From NCBI RefSeq assembly GCF_000376425.1, contig NZ_AQWL01000008.1, forward strand, positions 1 to 64,000: a stretch of 64,000 bases of DNA. Direction: 5' to 3'. A program made the position numbers and the translations under genes. Below, piece by piece: positions 1-11,907 of this stretch. Under the pieces are notes generated by a model. That model ran no database searches. It was not told the origin of the DNA and saw only the letters and a list, made by a program, of their open reading frames with translations. The stretch comes from Thiobacillus denitrificans DSM 12475. Lineage in GTDB: Bacteria > Pseudomonadota > Gammaproteobacteria > Burkholderiales > Thiobacillaceae. The stretch's first letter is position 1; every line of letters begins with the position of its first letter.

Positions 1-203
1 CGTTCAGCTAATGTCAGCGTCAAGCTCGATCGGTGTCGTGGCGCCGGGCTTATCCCGCCGGTCTCAGCCAGTATGCGTTGTATGGATGAGTGGTTTCGAT
101 CAAACAACTGGGCGATCTGTTGAAGGGACTCCCCTTTCCTCCAACGTTCCCACATCAAGGCTTTCTGGCTTTCCGTGTAATAGATCCGAGGTCTTCGTTT
201 CAT
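1..203 (-). CDS. IS30-family transposase, N-terminal fragment
   Basis: Translation from the ATG at 203 gives 67 open residues beginning MKRRPRIYYTESQKALMWER and running on through a helix-turn-helix-like stretch (IAQLFDRNHSSIQRILAE), then LTLAER at the window edge. This is the usual start of IS30-type DDE transposases, which bind the element's ends through this N-terminal HTH. A good ribosome site (GAAGGAGT) lies about 8 bases before the ATG. The catalytic DDE domain is outside the window, so whether the copy is intact cannot be judged. Confidence 0.75.
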   Translation of the reverse strand, partial: MKRRPRIYYTESQKALMWERWRKGESLQQIAQLFDRNHSSIQRILAETGGISPAPRHRSSLTLTLAE

Positions 204-265
204 CTGCAACACTCCTTCTGCTTACGCAGTCTCTAGTGTGTTGCATCCACCGGTTGAATCCGCCA
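1..265 (-). mobile_element. End of an IS30-family insertion sequence (partial)
   Basis: The segment holds the 5' end of an IS30-type transposase and one terminal inverted repeat; the rest lies beyond the left edge. Read on the minus strand, the outer end (about 264 to 236) carries GATTCAACCGGTGGATGCAA, which resembles the GATTCAA..GGT..GCAACA pattern of IS30 ends. The exact outer base and any target duplication cannot be fixed because the other end is missing. It lies about 250 bp upstream of the metal-efflux genes, consistent with an accessory region. Confidence 0.7.
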
Positions 266-514
266 ACCCTGAGCGGCCGCCGAATATCAGCTTCCTAGTC
301 GAGAACGCGTACTCTCGACCCGATTCGGACTGTCAGGTTAACTGCTCTACCAGTTGTCGGCCGAAGGCGACACCTGCCGTTTGCATTGCTGCGCCCGCTG
401 TGTCCGCATGACTGGTCATTTGGTCGGATTGTATTTGCCGATCCAGGCCCTCCAACAAGAGTGGGTACGATCGAACCCTTGGTGGGTACACCAGAATCTG
501 TAGAATCTCGTCCT

Positions 515-883
515 ATGCGCCGCCTTGTTGCCGTGATCATCATGTTTATCGTGCCGCTCCAGTTCGCCTGGGCAGCGGCCGTTGGCATTTATGGGCATGC
601 AGGGCAGGACCGTTCTCCCTTGGGCTTTCACAGCCACGTCGTCGGCCACGACCATCAGGGCGATGCGCACCACGATCACGATGTGCTTGGCAATTCACAG
701 ACCCAGGAACACGGCGAAGACGGCCATCATAGCCACGTGCATCCCGTCTTTTCCTCGCTGCTGGCCCAATTCAGCCTGTCGTTTATTGAAGCTGCCCCGG
801 ATGGACTCATCATGCCGCCCCCAACCGGTTTTCAGTCGCGAACGCCACCGCTCCTCGACCGTCCCCCCCTAGTACGCGCCTGA
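515..883 (+). CDS. czcI: CzcI-like histidine-rich periplasmic protein
   Basis: A 122-residue protein with a signal peptide (about residues 1-20, MRRLVAVIIMFIVPLQFAWA) and a histidine-rich middle (about 29-80: HSHVVGHDHQGDAHHDHD, then HHSHVHP). Small His-rich secreted proteins of this kind (CzcI) precede czcCBA in metal-resistance operons and are thought to help sense or buffer zinc, cobalt or cadmium. The frame is open upstream to 386, but the ATG at 515 gives the signal peptide and so is preferred; its ribosome site is weak. It sits 87 bp before czcC on the same strand. Confidence 0.7.
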   Translation: MRRLVAVIIMFIVPLQFAWAAAVGIYGHAGQDRSPLGFHSHVVGHDHQGDAHHDHDVLGNSQTQEHGEDGHHSHVHPVFSSLLAQFSLSFIEAAPDGLIMPPPTGFQSRTPPLLDRPPLVRA

Positions 884-970
884 CCGGCGCGCCTGTCATT
901 CGCGGCCTCGGCCGCCACTCGCATCGCGTGCCGGTGTTCTTCGTTTATCCGTTTTGTCACGAGGAAGACC

Positions 971-2176
971 ATGCGATTCACGCTATCCGTATGTCTGCTC
1001 GCGCTGCCGCTGGCGGCGTGGGCGCAAGCGTCGCTGACCGAAGCCGAAGCCGTCCGGCTGGGCCTGGCGCGCACTGAACTGGCTGATCTGGAGCGCGGTG
1101 CGCTGCAGGCGGCCGCAGCCGACGCCATCGCCGCCGGCCTGTTGCCCAACCCTGTGCTTAGTTACAACCGGGACAGTCTGAACGGTTCGTCCGACACGAC
1201 CGAACAAACCTGGATGCTGAGCCAGACTTTCGACGTGTCCGGCCGCCGCGGCTTGTATCGCGAGGCGGCCGATCGCCGCGTTGCAGCAGTATCGGCCGGT
1301 AACGCTGGACGCCGACTCGATCTGGCCGCCGACATCCGCCGCAGTTTCTACGAAACCTTGTTGCAGCAGGAAATCATCCGTGCCACCGAGACCTGGACGC
1401 AGCGGTTCGTCCGCGTCGAAGGGCTGGTCACCAAGCTGGCGCGCGCCGGTGAAGCTTCCGGTTATGACCGGCGCCGCCTCGAACGCGAGCGCCGGTCTAC
1501 GGATGCCCGCCTCGCGGCCGAGCGTGCCGAACAGGCGCGCGCGCTTGCGCGCCTCGTCGCGCTTACCGGGCTGACGTATGCGCCGATCCTGCGTGGCGAA
1601 CTCCTGCCTCCATCACTGCCGCCGCTCGACGGGGCGCTCGCCCGCCTCGATGAGCACCCGGACCTGCAGGCACTGGGGCGCCGCGCCGAGGCCGCGGATA
1701 TGGAAGGCCGCGCAGCCAAGCGTGGCGCCATACCCAAGATCACCGTGGGCGTCGGCCCCAAGCGGGTGGACAACGGTGCGAGCAATGAAAGCGGCATCGC
1801 ACTGACACTTGCCGTGCCGCTACCCGTGTTCGACCGACAGCAGGCAGGCCTGCAGCGTGCCGCCGCCGAAGCGTTGCAGGCGCGCGCTGAACACTCGCTG
1901 GCTCGCAGCCGTGCGGAAGGCGAGTTGCGTGGCCTGCATCGTCAGGCCGATGGCCTGCGCGTTGCCGCCGCCGACTATCGCGCACGAGCGGTCGCTGCCT
2001 CAGCCGACTTGCTGCGCATCGCCGAAGCCGCCTACCAAGGCGGCGAATCCAGCCTGCTGGAATTGCTCGATGCCTACCGCGGCGCACTTGAAGCGGAAAC
2101 CACCGCCCTTGAACTGGAACAGCGTGCCCGTGAAGCACGCATCGCATACGACCTTCTGACCGGGAGCTCCGAATGA
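971..2176 (+). CDS. czcC: Outer membrane efflux protein CzcC (TolC-like)
   Basis: 401 residues with a signal peptide (about 1-19, MRFTLSVCLLALPLAAWAQA) followed by two long alpha-helical repeats rich in Ala, Glu and Arg, the pattern of outer membrane efflux proteins. It would form the outer membrane channel of a tripartite heavy-metal pump with the next two genes. A GAGGAAG ribosome site precedes the ATG. The stop overlaps the start of czcB by 4 bases (ATGA at 2173), so translation is probably coupled. The metal cannot be told from this subunit. Confidence 0.85.
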   Translation: MRFTLSVCLLALPLAAWAQASLTEAEAVRLGLARTELADLERGALQAAAADAIAAGLLPNPVLSYNRDSLNGSSDTTEQTWMLSQTFDVSGRRGLYREAADRRVAAVSAGNAGRRLDLAADIRRSFYETLLQQEIIRATETWTQRFVRVEGLVTKLARAGEASGYDRRRLERERRSTDARLAAERAEQARALARLVALTGLTYAPILRGELLPPSLPPLDGALARLDEHPDLQALGRRAEAADMEGRAAKRGAIPKITVGVGPKRVDNGASNESGIALTLAVPLPVFDRQQAGLQRAAAEALQARAEHSLARSRAEGELRGLHRQADGLRVAAADYRARAVAASADLLRIAEAAYQGGESSLLELLDAYRGALEAETTALELEQRAREARIAYDLLTGSSE

Positions 2177-3735
2177 ACAAGATCCTGATCGCAGCGCTAT
2201 GCGCTGCTGCGCTTCTAGCCGCATGCGGCGAGAACGACCACGAGCACGCCGAGGACGGCAGCCATCCTGCTGCTGCGGAAGTCGAGGCAGGCCACGACCA
2301 CGGCGCTGGCACCGAGAAGCTCACCCATTTCACCGAGCGCACCGAGATCTTCGTCGAGTTCCCGCCGCTGGTGGTCGGAGAGAAGTCGGCGTTCGCCGCC
2401 CATCTCACCCATCTGTCGGACTTCAAGGCGGTGACTGCGGGCAAAGTCACCGTGCATCTGACCGGCGGCAGCCAGCCAGACGAAGTCTTCAGTATCGATG
2501 GCCCCAGCCAGCCTGGCATCTTCCGCCCCGAAGCAACGCCCAAGTACGCCGGTGAACGCGAGCTCACCATTGAAGTTTTCACGCCCGAATTCAGCGTGAC
2601 CCACGAACTCGGCCCGGTGACGGTCCATTCCGACCGCAAGGCCGCCGAAGCGGCCACGCCAGTGTATGAGGACGAGGGTATCGGTTTCACCAAGGAGCAG
2701 CAGTGGAAGGTCGACTTCGCCACTGTCGAGGTGGTGGAACGTCCGATCCGCGCGACGGTTGCTGCGACCGGCGTGGTGCGCGCACGCCCCGATAGCGAGG
2801 CGTTACTTACTGCAGTAGCGCCTGGGCAGGTTCAGCCCGCAGGCACGTTCCCACGTCTGGGTCAGGCAGTGAAGAAGGGCCAGCTGCTCGGCTATCTGGT
2901 GCCACGCTTGGGTGGCGAAACCGATCTCGCCAGCCTGCGCGCGGCAGCCGACAAGGCGCAGGTTGAGCACCAGCTCGCCAGCCAGGAACTGACGCGTATG
3001 GAAAGCCTGTTCAAGGACGAGGCGGTGCCGGAAAAACGCGTGCAAACCGCGCGTGCCGCGTCAGCGGCCGCACGTGCCGACCTTGCCGCTGCCCAGCAGC
3101 GTCTGGGCCAGTACAGCGGCGCGAGTGGGGGTATTCCTTTACGCGCGCCTGTGAGTGGAACATTGGTCGACGTGCGTGTCTCAGCCGGCGCGTTCGCGCA
3201 GGAAAGTACGCTGCTGTTCCACATCGCCGACCGCAACCAACTGTGGCTAGAACTGCGCGTGCCCGAATCGGAGGCGGCGCGCCTTAATGACGTCAGCGGC
3301 GCTGCCTTCCGCATGCCAGGCGACGCACAGGGGGTCGAAATCGTTTCCGGCAAAAACGGCAAGCTCGTCGCCGTCGGTGGCGCGGTAGATGCCGTGACGC
3401 GCACGGTACCGGTGGTGTTCGAGTTTTCCGCGCCTGCTGCCCAGTTTCCCATCGGCATGGCGGTGCAAGCCCAGGTGTTCGTCGGCGGTACACGCCCGGC
3501 GGTCGCAATTCCCGCGTCGAGCGTGCTCGACGAAGGCGGCATGAGCATGGTGTTTGTAATGATCGGCGGCGAATTGTTCGAGCGGCGCCAGGTACGCCTC
3601 GGTGCCCGCGACGGCGATTGGGTCGAGGTGCTCGACGGCTTGACGCTCGGCAGCCGCGTGGTCTCGCGCGGCGCCTATCTGGTCAAGCTCGCTGCCACCG
3701 GCACCGCGCAGATCGGCCACGGCCATGCGCACTAA
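2173..3735 (+). CDS. czcB: Membrane fusion protein CzcB (RND adaptor)
   Basis: 520-residue periplasmic adaptor of a heavy-metal RND pump. The N-terminus is a lipoprotein signal (LLAAC, lipid-attached Cys at 18) followed by a His/Asp-rich segment (about 22-48, with NDHEHAEDGSH and GHDHG) that could bind metal. A domain of about 150 residues comes next, then the lipoyl-like half (about residue 200 on), a coiled-coil hairpin (about 255-315) and beta-barrel domains, ending GHGHAH. Longer than many CzcB proteins because of the extra N-terminal domain. It links CzcC and CzcA. Confidence 0.85.
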   Translation: MNKILIAALCAAALLAACGENDHEHAEDGSHPAAAEVEAGHDHGAGTEKLTHFTERTEIFVEFPPLVVGEKSAFAAHLTHLSDFKAVTAGKVTVHLTGGSQPDEVFSIDGPSQPGIFRPEATPKYAGERELTIEVFTPEFSVTHELGPVTVHSDRKAAEAATPVYEDEGIGFTKEQQWKVDFATVEVVERPIRATVAATGVVRARPDSEALLTAVAPGQVQPAGTFPRLGQAVKKGQLLGYLVPRLGGETDLASLRAAADKAQVEHQLASQELTRMESLFKDEAVPEKRVQTARAASAAARADLAAAQQRLGQYSGASGGIPLRAPVSGTLVDVRVSAGAFAQESTLLFHIADRNQLWLELRVPESEAARLNDVSGAAFRMPGDAQGVEIVSGKNGKLVAVGGAVDAVTRTVPVVFEFSAPAAQFPIGMAVQAQVFVGGTRPAVAIPASSVLDEGGMSMVFVMIGGELFERRQVRLGARDGDWVEVLDGLTLGSRVVSRGAYLVKLAATGTAQIGHGHAH

Positions 3736-3750
3736 TCCGAGGACGCGAAC

Positions 3751-6894
<3,144 letters not shown>

Positions 6895-6920
6895 ATATCC
6901 AAGCTCGAAAGGCGTTACCC

Positions 6921-7313
6921 ATGAAAACCTTCCCTCTCTCCCTGCTCGCCGCCGCCACGCTTGCCGCGACACTCAACACTACCCCCGCCTTCGCCGGCGC
7001 CGGGCATGATCACGGGCCGAAATACGGCGGCGTGGTGCGGGAACTCCACAACATCGCCTACGAACTGGTCGCGAAACCGGATGGGCTGACGTTGTATGTC
7101 AGCGGCCATGGCAAGGCCATCCCGACCCAGGGGGCGACGGCGGAAGCCGTGATCTACGCCGGCAGCGGGAAGACCTCGGTCAAGCTGGAGCCGGCCGGCG
7201 AAAACCGCATGGTCGCCAAGGGCGCTTTCCAGGTTGGCGTCGGTGTCCGGGCGGTGCTCACAGTGAGTCTGCCCGGCAAGACCCCGGCCAAGGCCACCTT
7301 CAACCTGAAGTAA
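6921..7313 (+). CDS. Small secreted HDHG protein of the efflux cluster
   Basis: 130 residues with a clear signal peptide (about 1-25, ending TTPAFA) and a short mature domain of about 105 residues starting GAGHDHGPKYGGVV, which could bind metal through its histidines. No named family is claimed. The frame is also open from an ATG at 6891 that overlaps the czcA stop; 6921 is chosen because it follows an AAAGG site and starts the signal peptide directly. It is translated right after czcA and before the EamA exporter, so a role in periplasmic metal handling is inferred. Confidence 0.65.
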   Translation: MKTFPLSLLAAATLAATLNTTPAFAGAGHDHGPKYGGVVRELHNIAYELVAKPDGLTLYVSGHGKAIPTQGATAEAVIYAGSGKTSVKLEPAGENRMVAKGAFQVGVGVRAVLTVSLPGKTPAKATFNLK

Positions 7314-7317
7314 GCCC

Positions 7318-8253
7318 GTGGCATCGAGGGCGTCCGCCGTGGATCACCCGCGCACGGCCATCTGGCTGGCGCTGGCCGCCGCCGCGCTATTTGGCGTCAG
7401 CACGCCGCTGGTCAAGCTGCTGGCCGGCGCCATCGTTTTCGGCGGCCTGCTGGGGCCGGTGCTGCTGGTGTTCGGACTGGCCCGTATCGATGCAGGCCCT
7501 GCTTCACTCACGCTCAATCTCAAAGCGGTGTTCACGGCGGTACTTGCCTGGGTAGTGTTTCGGGAATACGCCGATCGCCGCATCGTGATTGGCATGCTGC
7601 TGATCGTCGCAGGCGGAGTTGTGCTTGCGTGGCCCACAGCGGCGAGTCCGCCGCAGGACGTGATCGGCCTGCTGGCCATCACCGCCGCCTGCCTGTGTTG
7701 GGGAATCGACAACAACCTGACGCGCCGCGTGTCCGGCTCGGACGCGCGGTTTATTGCCGGCACGAAGGGCTGGACGGCCGGGCTGGTCAACACGAGCCTC
7801 GGCATGCTCGTGGGCACGTCCTTGCCCACCTTGGCGACGGCAGGTACCACCATGCTGCTTGGCCTCGCGGGCTACGGACTGAGCCTCGTGCTTTTTGTGC
7901 ACGCCCTTCGCGGGCTCGGTACCGCGCGCACTGGTGCCTATTTTTCCACCGCCCCGTTCATCGGTGCGGCTGTCGCTATCCTTCTGTTGAAGGAACCTGC
8001 ACCCACCCAGTTCTGGATCTCCGCCGGTCTGATGGGCTTGGGCGTGTGGCTACACTTGACCGAACGACACGAGCACCTTCATACCCACGAACCGGTGGAG
8101 CACACGCACCGTCACGTTCACGATGCCCATCACCAGCACGCCCACGATTTCGAGTGGGATGACCGCGAACCCCACAGCCATCTACATCAACATGAGCCTT
8201 TGACGCACAAACATCCACATGTTCCGGACATACACCATCGGCATCGACATTGA
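7318..8253 (+). CDS. EamA/DMT-family exporter with His-rich tail, helix deletion
   Basis: 311 residues of the drug/metabolite transporter family with a His-rich cytoplasmic tail (about 246-311, 24 or more histidines, ending HHRHRH), typical of a group found beside czc genes. The first EamA repeat is short: helix 1 ends STPLVKLL (about 28-35) and runs directly into AGAIVFGGLLGPVLL, which in relatives known to me is helix 3. About 40-45 residues (helix 2 and its loop) seem to be missing without breaking the frame, near 7412-7430. The second repeat looks complete. Start GTG at 7318, 4 bases after the previous stop. Transport activity is doubtful. Confidence 0.75.
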   Translation: MASRASAVDHPRTAIWLALAAAALFGVSTPLVKLLAGAIVFGGLLGPVLLVFGLARIDAGPASLTLNLKAVFTAVLAWVVFREYADRRIVIGMLLIVAGGVVLAWPTAASPPQDVIGLLAITAACLCWGIDNNLTRRVSGSDARFIAGTKGWTAGLVNTSLGMLVGTSLPTLATAGTTMLLGLAGYGLSLVLFVHALRGLGTARTGAYFSTAPFIGAAVAILLLKEPAPTQFWISAGLMGLGVWLHLTERHEHLHTHEPVEHTHRHVHDAHHQHAHDFEWDDREPHSHLHQHEPLTHKHPHVPDIHHRHRH

Positions 8254-8404
8254 TCTGAATGGGATGGCGAACTTGAGGCCGCAGCATTATCTTTTCCCCA
8301 GTCGCCTGGCCAAGTCGCCTCATGCTTCTACTCGGCAGTACGCTCGTGCATGCATTAGTGGAAAGCAGAAGAAAAGCGCAGCCGCGCTTCCTGGCGGCTT
8401 CCCT

Positions 8405-8713
8405 TCAGGGCTCGTAGCCCTCGCGGTGGGTGGCATTGATGGTGCGCAGCAGTTCGCGGAAGGGAATGCTGCGCTCGTGCTTCTTGAATAGCGGGATAAA
8501 GGCCAGATCCTCGCCTTTCCCCACGCCCGCATAGTTCCCGGACACCATTGATTCGTGCAGCTCGCGCAGCATCCTGTCGAGATCATCCAGAAATGGCGTG
8601 TAGGTGGACGCCTCGTCGTCGTCGTGTTCCAGGCAGGCGCGTAGTTCGTCGACTTCGTATACGGCTTCGTGCACCAGATCGATCAGCTGGTTGAGGTTTT
8701 GAGCTTTTTTCAT
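8405..8713 (-). CDS. Conserved acidic protein of unknown function
   Basis: 102 residues, soluble, no signal or membrane segment, with an acidic helical middle (VHEAVYEVDELRACLEHDDD, residues 14-33) and a basic C-terminal third (FIPLFKKHERSIPFRELLRT). I do not recognise a functional family. The frame is open to 8860, but the upstream part looks unlike protein and the ATG at 8713 (MKKAQNLNQLIDLVHEAV) is the natural start. It is divergent from ada, with the short A/T-rich stretch near 8700-8740 as the likely shared promoter region. Confidence 0.6.
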   Translation of the reverse strand: MKKAQNLNQLIDLVHEAVYEVDELRACLEHDDDEASTYTPFLDDLDRMLRELHESMVSGNYAGVGKGEDLAFIPLFKKHERSIPFRELLRTINATHREGYEP

Positions 8714-8858
8714 GTTCGTATGCTTTTTAGACAAAACGTAAGCATACCGCCGCTTGGCGGGCGGTGCGACAGGCATGGGATTCGGGCGCAAGTTCCGGAT
8801 TGCGGGCCACGCCAAACCGGCCGACACTGTGACCTTCACATTCCAGCCGAATGCCGCC

Positions 8859-9950
8859 ATGGATACCGAACCTGCCGCCTTGCCGAACGCGGTCCCGACG
8901 GAGGCCGCACGTCTTGCCGAGTGGCGCTGGCAGGCTGTCGCCCGCCGCGATCCGCAGGCTGACGGCGAATTCGTCTACGCGGTCAGAACCACGGGCGTTT
9001 ACTGCTGGCCTTCGTGCCCGTCGCGCGCCGCCAGACGGGAGAACGTGGCATTTTTCGGCTCGCCCGCCCTTGCCGTCGCGGCGGGCTATCGCCCCTGCAA
9101 ACGCTGCCGGCCGGATGCGCCTTCGCAACAGCAAAGGCGCAACGCACTGGTGCTGCAGGCCTGCCAGGCCATCGAGCACAGTGCATCGGCGCTGTCGCTT
9201 GCGCAGTTGGCGCAGCAGGCCGGGATGAGCCCGCATCATTTCCACCGCATCTTCAGGGCCGCCACCGGACTCACCCCCAAGGCTTTCCACAAGGCCGTCC
9301 TGGCCAGGCGGGTGGCGGCCTCGCTACAGACGGCGCAGTCGGTGACCGCCGCCATCTACGACGCCGGGTTCACCTCGGCCGGGCGCTTTTACGCCGATGC
9401 ATCTGCCATGCTCGGCATGGCGCCCGCCAGCTATCGCAAGGGCGGTACCGGCGAATCCATCCGCCATGCCGTCGCGCCCTGCGCGCTGGGCTGGGTCCTG
9501 GTCGCCGCCACGCGCAAGGGCGTATGCGCCATCGAGTTCGGCGATGATGCGCAGGAACTGGCCGAGCGCTTGCGGACGCGCTTCCCGCAGGCCCGGTTCG
9601 AACCGGCCGACGCCGAATTCAAGCGCTGGATCGCTCGGGTGATCGCTTATATCGAGCAGCCGCAAGGCAGGCTGGAGCTGCCACTGGATGTGCAGGGAAC
9701 GGTTTTTCAGCGCCGCGTCTGGCAGGCGCTGCAGGCGATTCCCGCGGGCGAGACCGCGAGCTACGCCGAGATTGCCGGGCGCATCGGGCAGCCCGGGGCG
9801 GCGCGGGCGGTGGGCCGCGCCTGCGCCGGCAATCCTGTGGCGGTGGCAATTCCCTGTCACCGTGCCGTCCGTGCCGATGGGACGCTTGCCGGATACCGCT
9901 GGGGGAGCGCGCGCAAGGCGGACCTGCTGCGACGGGAAGGCAAGAAATAG
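8859..9950 (+). CDS. ada: Ada: bifunctional alkylation repair and regulator
   Basis: 363 residues. N-terminal zinc domain with the four cysteines of Ada (Cys49, Cys53, Cys80, Cys83 in YCWPSC and PCKRC), which accepts methyl groups from DNA phosphotriesters; AraC-type HTH (about 92-190); C-terminal O6-methylguanine-DNA methyltransferase with active site IPCHR (Cys333). All key residues are present, so both repair steps and self-activation of transcription are expected. The frame extends upstream to 8754, but the ATG at 8859 gives the normal length. It stands alone, with no alkB or alkA beside it. Confidence 0.9.
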   Translation: MDTEPAALPNAVPTEAARLAEWRWQAVARRDPQADGEFVYAVRTTGVYCWPSCPSRAARRENVAFFGSPALAVAAGYRPCKRCRPDAPSQQQRRNALVLQACQAIEHSASALSLAQLAQQAGMSPHHFHRIFRAATGLTPKAFHKAVLARRVAASLQTAQSVTAAIYDAGFTSAGRFYADASAMLGMAPASYRKGGTGESIRHAVAPCALGWVLVAATRKGVCAIEFGDDAQELAERLRTRFPQARFEPADAEFKRWIARVIAYIEQPQGRLELPLDVQGTVFQRRVWQALQAIPAGETASYAEIAGRIGQPGAARAVGRACAGNPVAVAIPCHRAVRADGTLAGYRWGSARKADLLRREGKK

Positions 9951-10012
9951 CGCCGCAGCGCGATCATCCCGTCATCTTCTATGCTCGTAGCGATGGAACT
10001 GGACACACACGC

Positions 10013-10858
10013 ATGCTGAAATCCCTTGCCCGACTGCCCGCCGCCGCCCTGGCATTCGCCGGATTGCTGGCCCCGCCCTTGTGCCATGCGGAGCCCCGAC
10101 CGTTGTGGGAAATCGGCGCCGGCTTCTCGGTGCTCTCGATGCCCGACTACCGCGGTTCGGACATCACCAACGTCCACCTGCTGCCGGTCCCCTATCTCGT
10201 CTATCGCGGGGAATTCCTGAAGGCGGACCAGGGCGGGTTGCGCGGCCTGCTGTTCGAAAGCGAACGGCTCGAGGTCAACATCAGCCTCAACGGCACCCTG
10301 CCGGCGCTCGACGACGACAACCCGGCGCGACAGGGAATGGACGAGCTTCGGCCCACGGCCGAGGTCGGGCCGACCGCCGACTTCCACCTGTGGCGCTCGG
10401 CCGACCGCAGGATGCGGCTGGACCTGAGGCTGCCGGTACGCACCGCGATCGCGGTCGAGCGCAACCCAAGGCAGATCGGTTGGCTGTTCTCGCCCAATCT
10501 CATCCTGGAAATGCGGGATCCGCCCGGCTTGCCCGGCTGGAACTTCAGCCTGCAGGGCGGCCCCTATTTCAACGACCGCGAATACAACGGCTATTTCTAT
10601 TCGGTGAGACCGGCCGAGGCGACGGCGATCCGCCCGGCTTACGACGCAGCGGGCGGCTATTCCGGATCGCAGCTCATGGTCACGCTGACCCGGCGTTTCC
10701 CGCGCTACTGGGTGGGCGGATACCTGCGCTACGACGTGCTATCCGGCGCTGTCTACGAGAACAGTCCGCTGGTCGAAACGAAGGACGCCGTCTCGGCGGG
10801 AATCGCGCTGAGTTGGGTGTTCGGCGTATCCTCGCGCCGGGTGGAGGTGGCGGAATGA
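10013..10858 (+). CDS. MipA/OmpV-family outer membrane protein
   Basis: 281 residues with a signal peptide (about 1-26, ending LCHA) and a beta-rich mature part with the family's opening pattern (WEIGAGFSVLSMPDYRGSD...LPVPYLVYRGEFLKAD) and a C-terminal beta strand ending WVFGVSS. MipA/OmpV proteins are outer membrane beta-barrels; some act as scaffolds for murein enzymes, others in adhesion or antibiotic response, and the role here is not determined. It is convergent with the damaged PilJ-N-type gene. Confidence 0.8.
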   Translation: MLKSLARLPAAALAFAGLLAPPLCHAEPRPLWEIGAGFSVLSMPDYRGSDITNVHLLPVPYLVYRGEFLKADQGGLRGLLFESERLEVNISLNGTLPALDDDNPARQGMDELRPTAEVGPTADFHLWRSADRRMRLDLRLPVRTAIAVERNPRQIGWLFSPNLILEMRDPPGLPGWNFSLQGGPYFNDREYNGYFYSVRPAEATAIRPAYDAAGGYSGSQLMVTLTRRFPRYWVGGYLRYDVLSGAVYENSPLVETKDAVSAGIALSWVFGVSSRRVEVAE

Positions 10859-10968
10859 GGGCCGGCGCCATGCCTGCCGGCGGGCAAGACGGCCGTATTG
10901 CCGATCGCGTTGGGACATTGCCGATATCCCCTCCCGGACGCCTGCGCAAGCCGCTGGACCCGGCGCGC

Positions 10969-11689
10969 CTACTTGAGCATCCTGTCGGAAAAAGCGGACA
11001 TGTCGACGGACTGCGGTACCTCGCGGGCCACGAGCTTGGCGCCCTCGCCTTGACCTGCGCCGACGCAAGGGGCGAACGCTCGATCTGGTTCAGCACGGCG
11101 GTGAAATGCGCCCGGCTGAGGTGCAGTTCCATGTCGGCCGTGGCGTCGTAGAGTTCCCACGTCCGGTAGAAGTAGAATTTGGCCATGCGCTGCAACAGCA
11201 TGTGCTGGCGTCCTGCGACGCTGGTCGAGCGGTCGGCCGTCGCGCCCGCGGCATCCTTGTAGGCCAGCCCCGCGCTGTGCGCCGCTTGCTGCAGCGCCTC
11301 GTTGGCGTCGTAAAGCGCGATTGCGCCCCGCTTGCTCGGCGCCACGCTCAATAGCGCCCTGCACTGCTCCCAGGCGCGCTCCAGAGCGGCGACCGCGGTC
11401 CGCACTTTCGGCGTCGGCTGGAACGCCTTCAGCGCCGCGAGATGGGACTCGAACTGCCTGACCGACCCCTGCAGGATGGCCCGGGCATCATCAGTGCCGA
11501 TTCCCTGTCCGAGCATGAGATACGCCTTCACCATCCGCTGCGAGAGCATGCGCTGTTCGCCCGCCACGCTGACGGCGGATGCCGCATCCAGCCTTGTCTC
11601 CGCCGCGGACACCGCGGCGAGCGCAAACGCTGCGATGCCACAAGAGGAAGCCCCGCGAGAAGGCATGCGCCGAATAAGAGCTTGTCCAC
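10969..11689 (-). pseudogene. Frameshifted PilJ-N-type secreted protein gene
   Basis: The central part encodes two copies of the PilJ N-terminal sensor motif (AGEQRMLSQRMVKAYLM and AGRQHMLLQRMAKFYFYRTW), a periplasmic helical domain found in chemotaxis and nitrate sensors. The reading frame is broken at both ends. At the start, an AGGAG-preceded GTG at 11689 begins a signal peptide (MDKLLFGACLLAGLPLVA) in another frame from the body, which has only a poorly placed ATG at 11666. Near 11040-11070 the body must change frame to reach KLVAREVPQSVDMSAFSDRM and the stop at 10969; otherwise it runs on antisense to the mipA-like gene. Either two small indels or assembly errors. Confidence 0.6.
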
Positions 11690-11858
11690 GAGAATCTCCT
11701 GCGAAAAAAGCAGGGGAAGCGGGATACTCCGCGCCCCCGCGTATTTACATTAGATGACTGCGGGAATAAGCCAATGGCAGGCTGCGGGCACCGTCAAGGC
11801 CGGGGCGCGCTACCGGGCCCGGGATCGCAGGCGACCCTTGTTTGCTCCTTGATCGGGC

Positions 11859-11887
11859 CAAAAAAACAGGGGCGCGCGGCCCCTGTC
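11859..11887 (-). terminator. Terminator of the qmo-hdr operon
   Basis: On the minus strand, just after the hdrB stop, ACAGGGGC pairs with GCCCCTG around a short GC-rich loop and is followed by a run of seven T. This is a strong rho-independent terminator placed about 20 bases past the last gene. Confidence 0.85.
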
Positions 11888-11907
11888 TGGTGTGCGGCTG
11901 AAAGAAC

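Noticed and set aside
11-298. Plus-strand open frame over the IS end
   Set aside because: It is the antisense of the transposase start and inverted repeat.
266-514. Possible gene fragment between the IS end and czcI
   Set aside because: No frame on either strand looks like protein or has a good ribosome site; it is treated as upstream sequence of the metal cluster.
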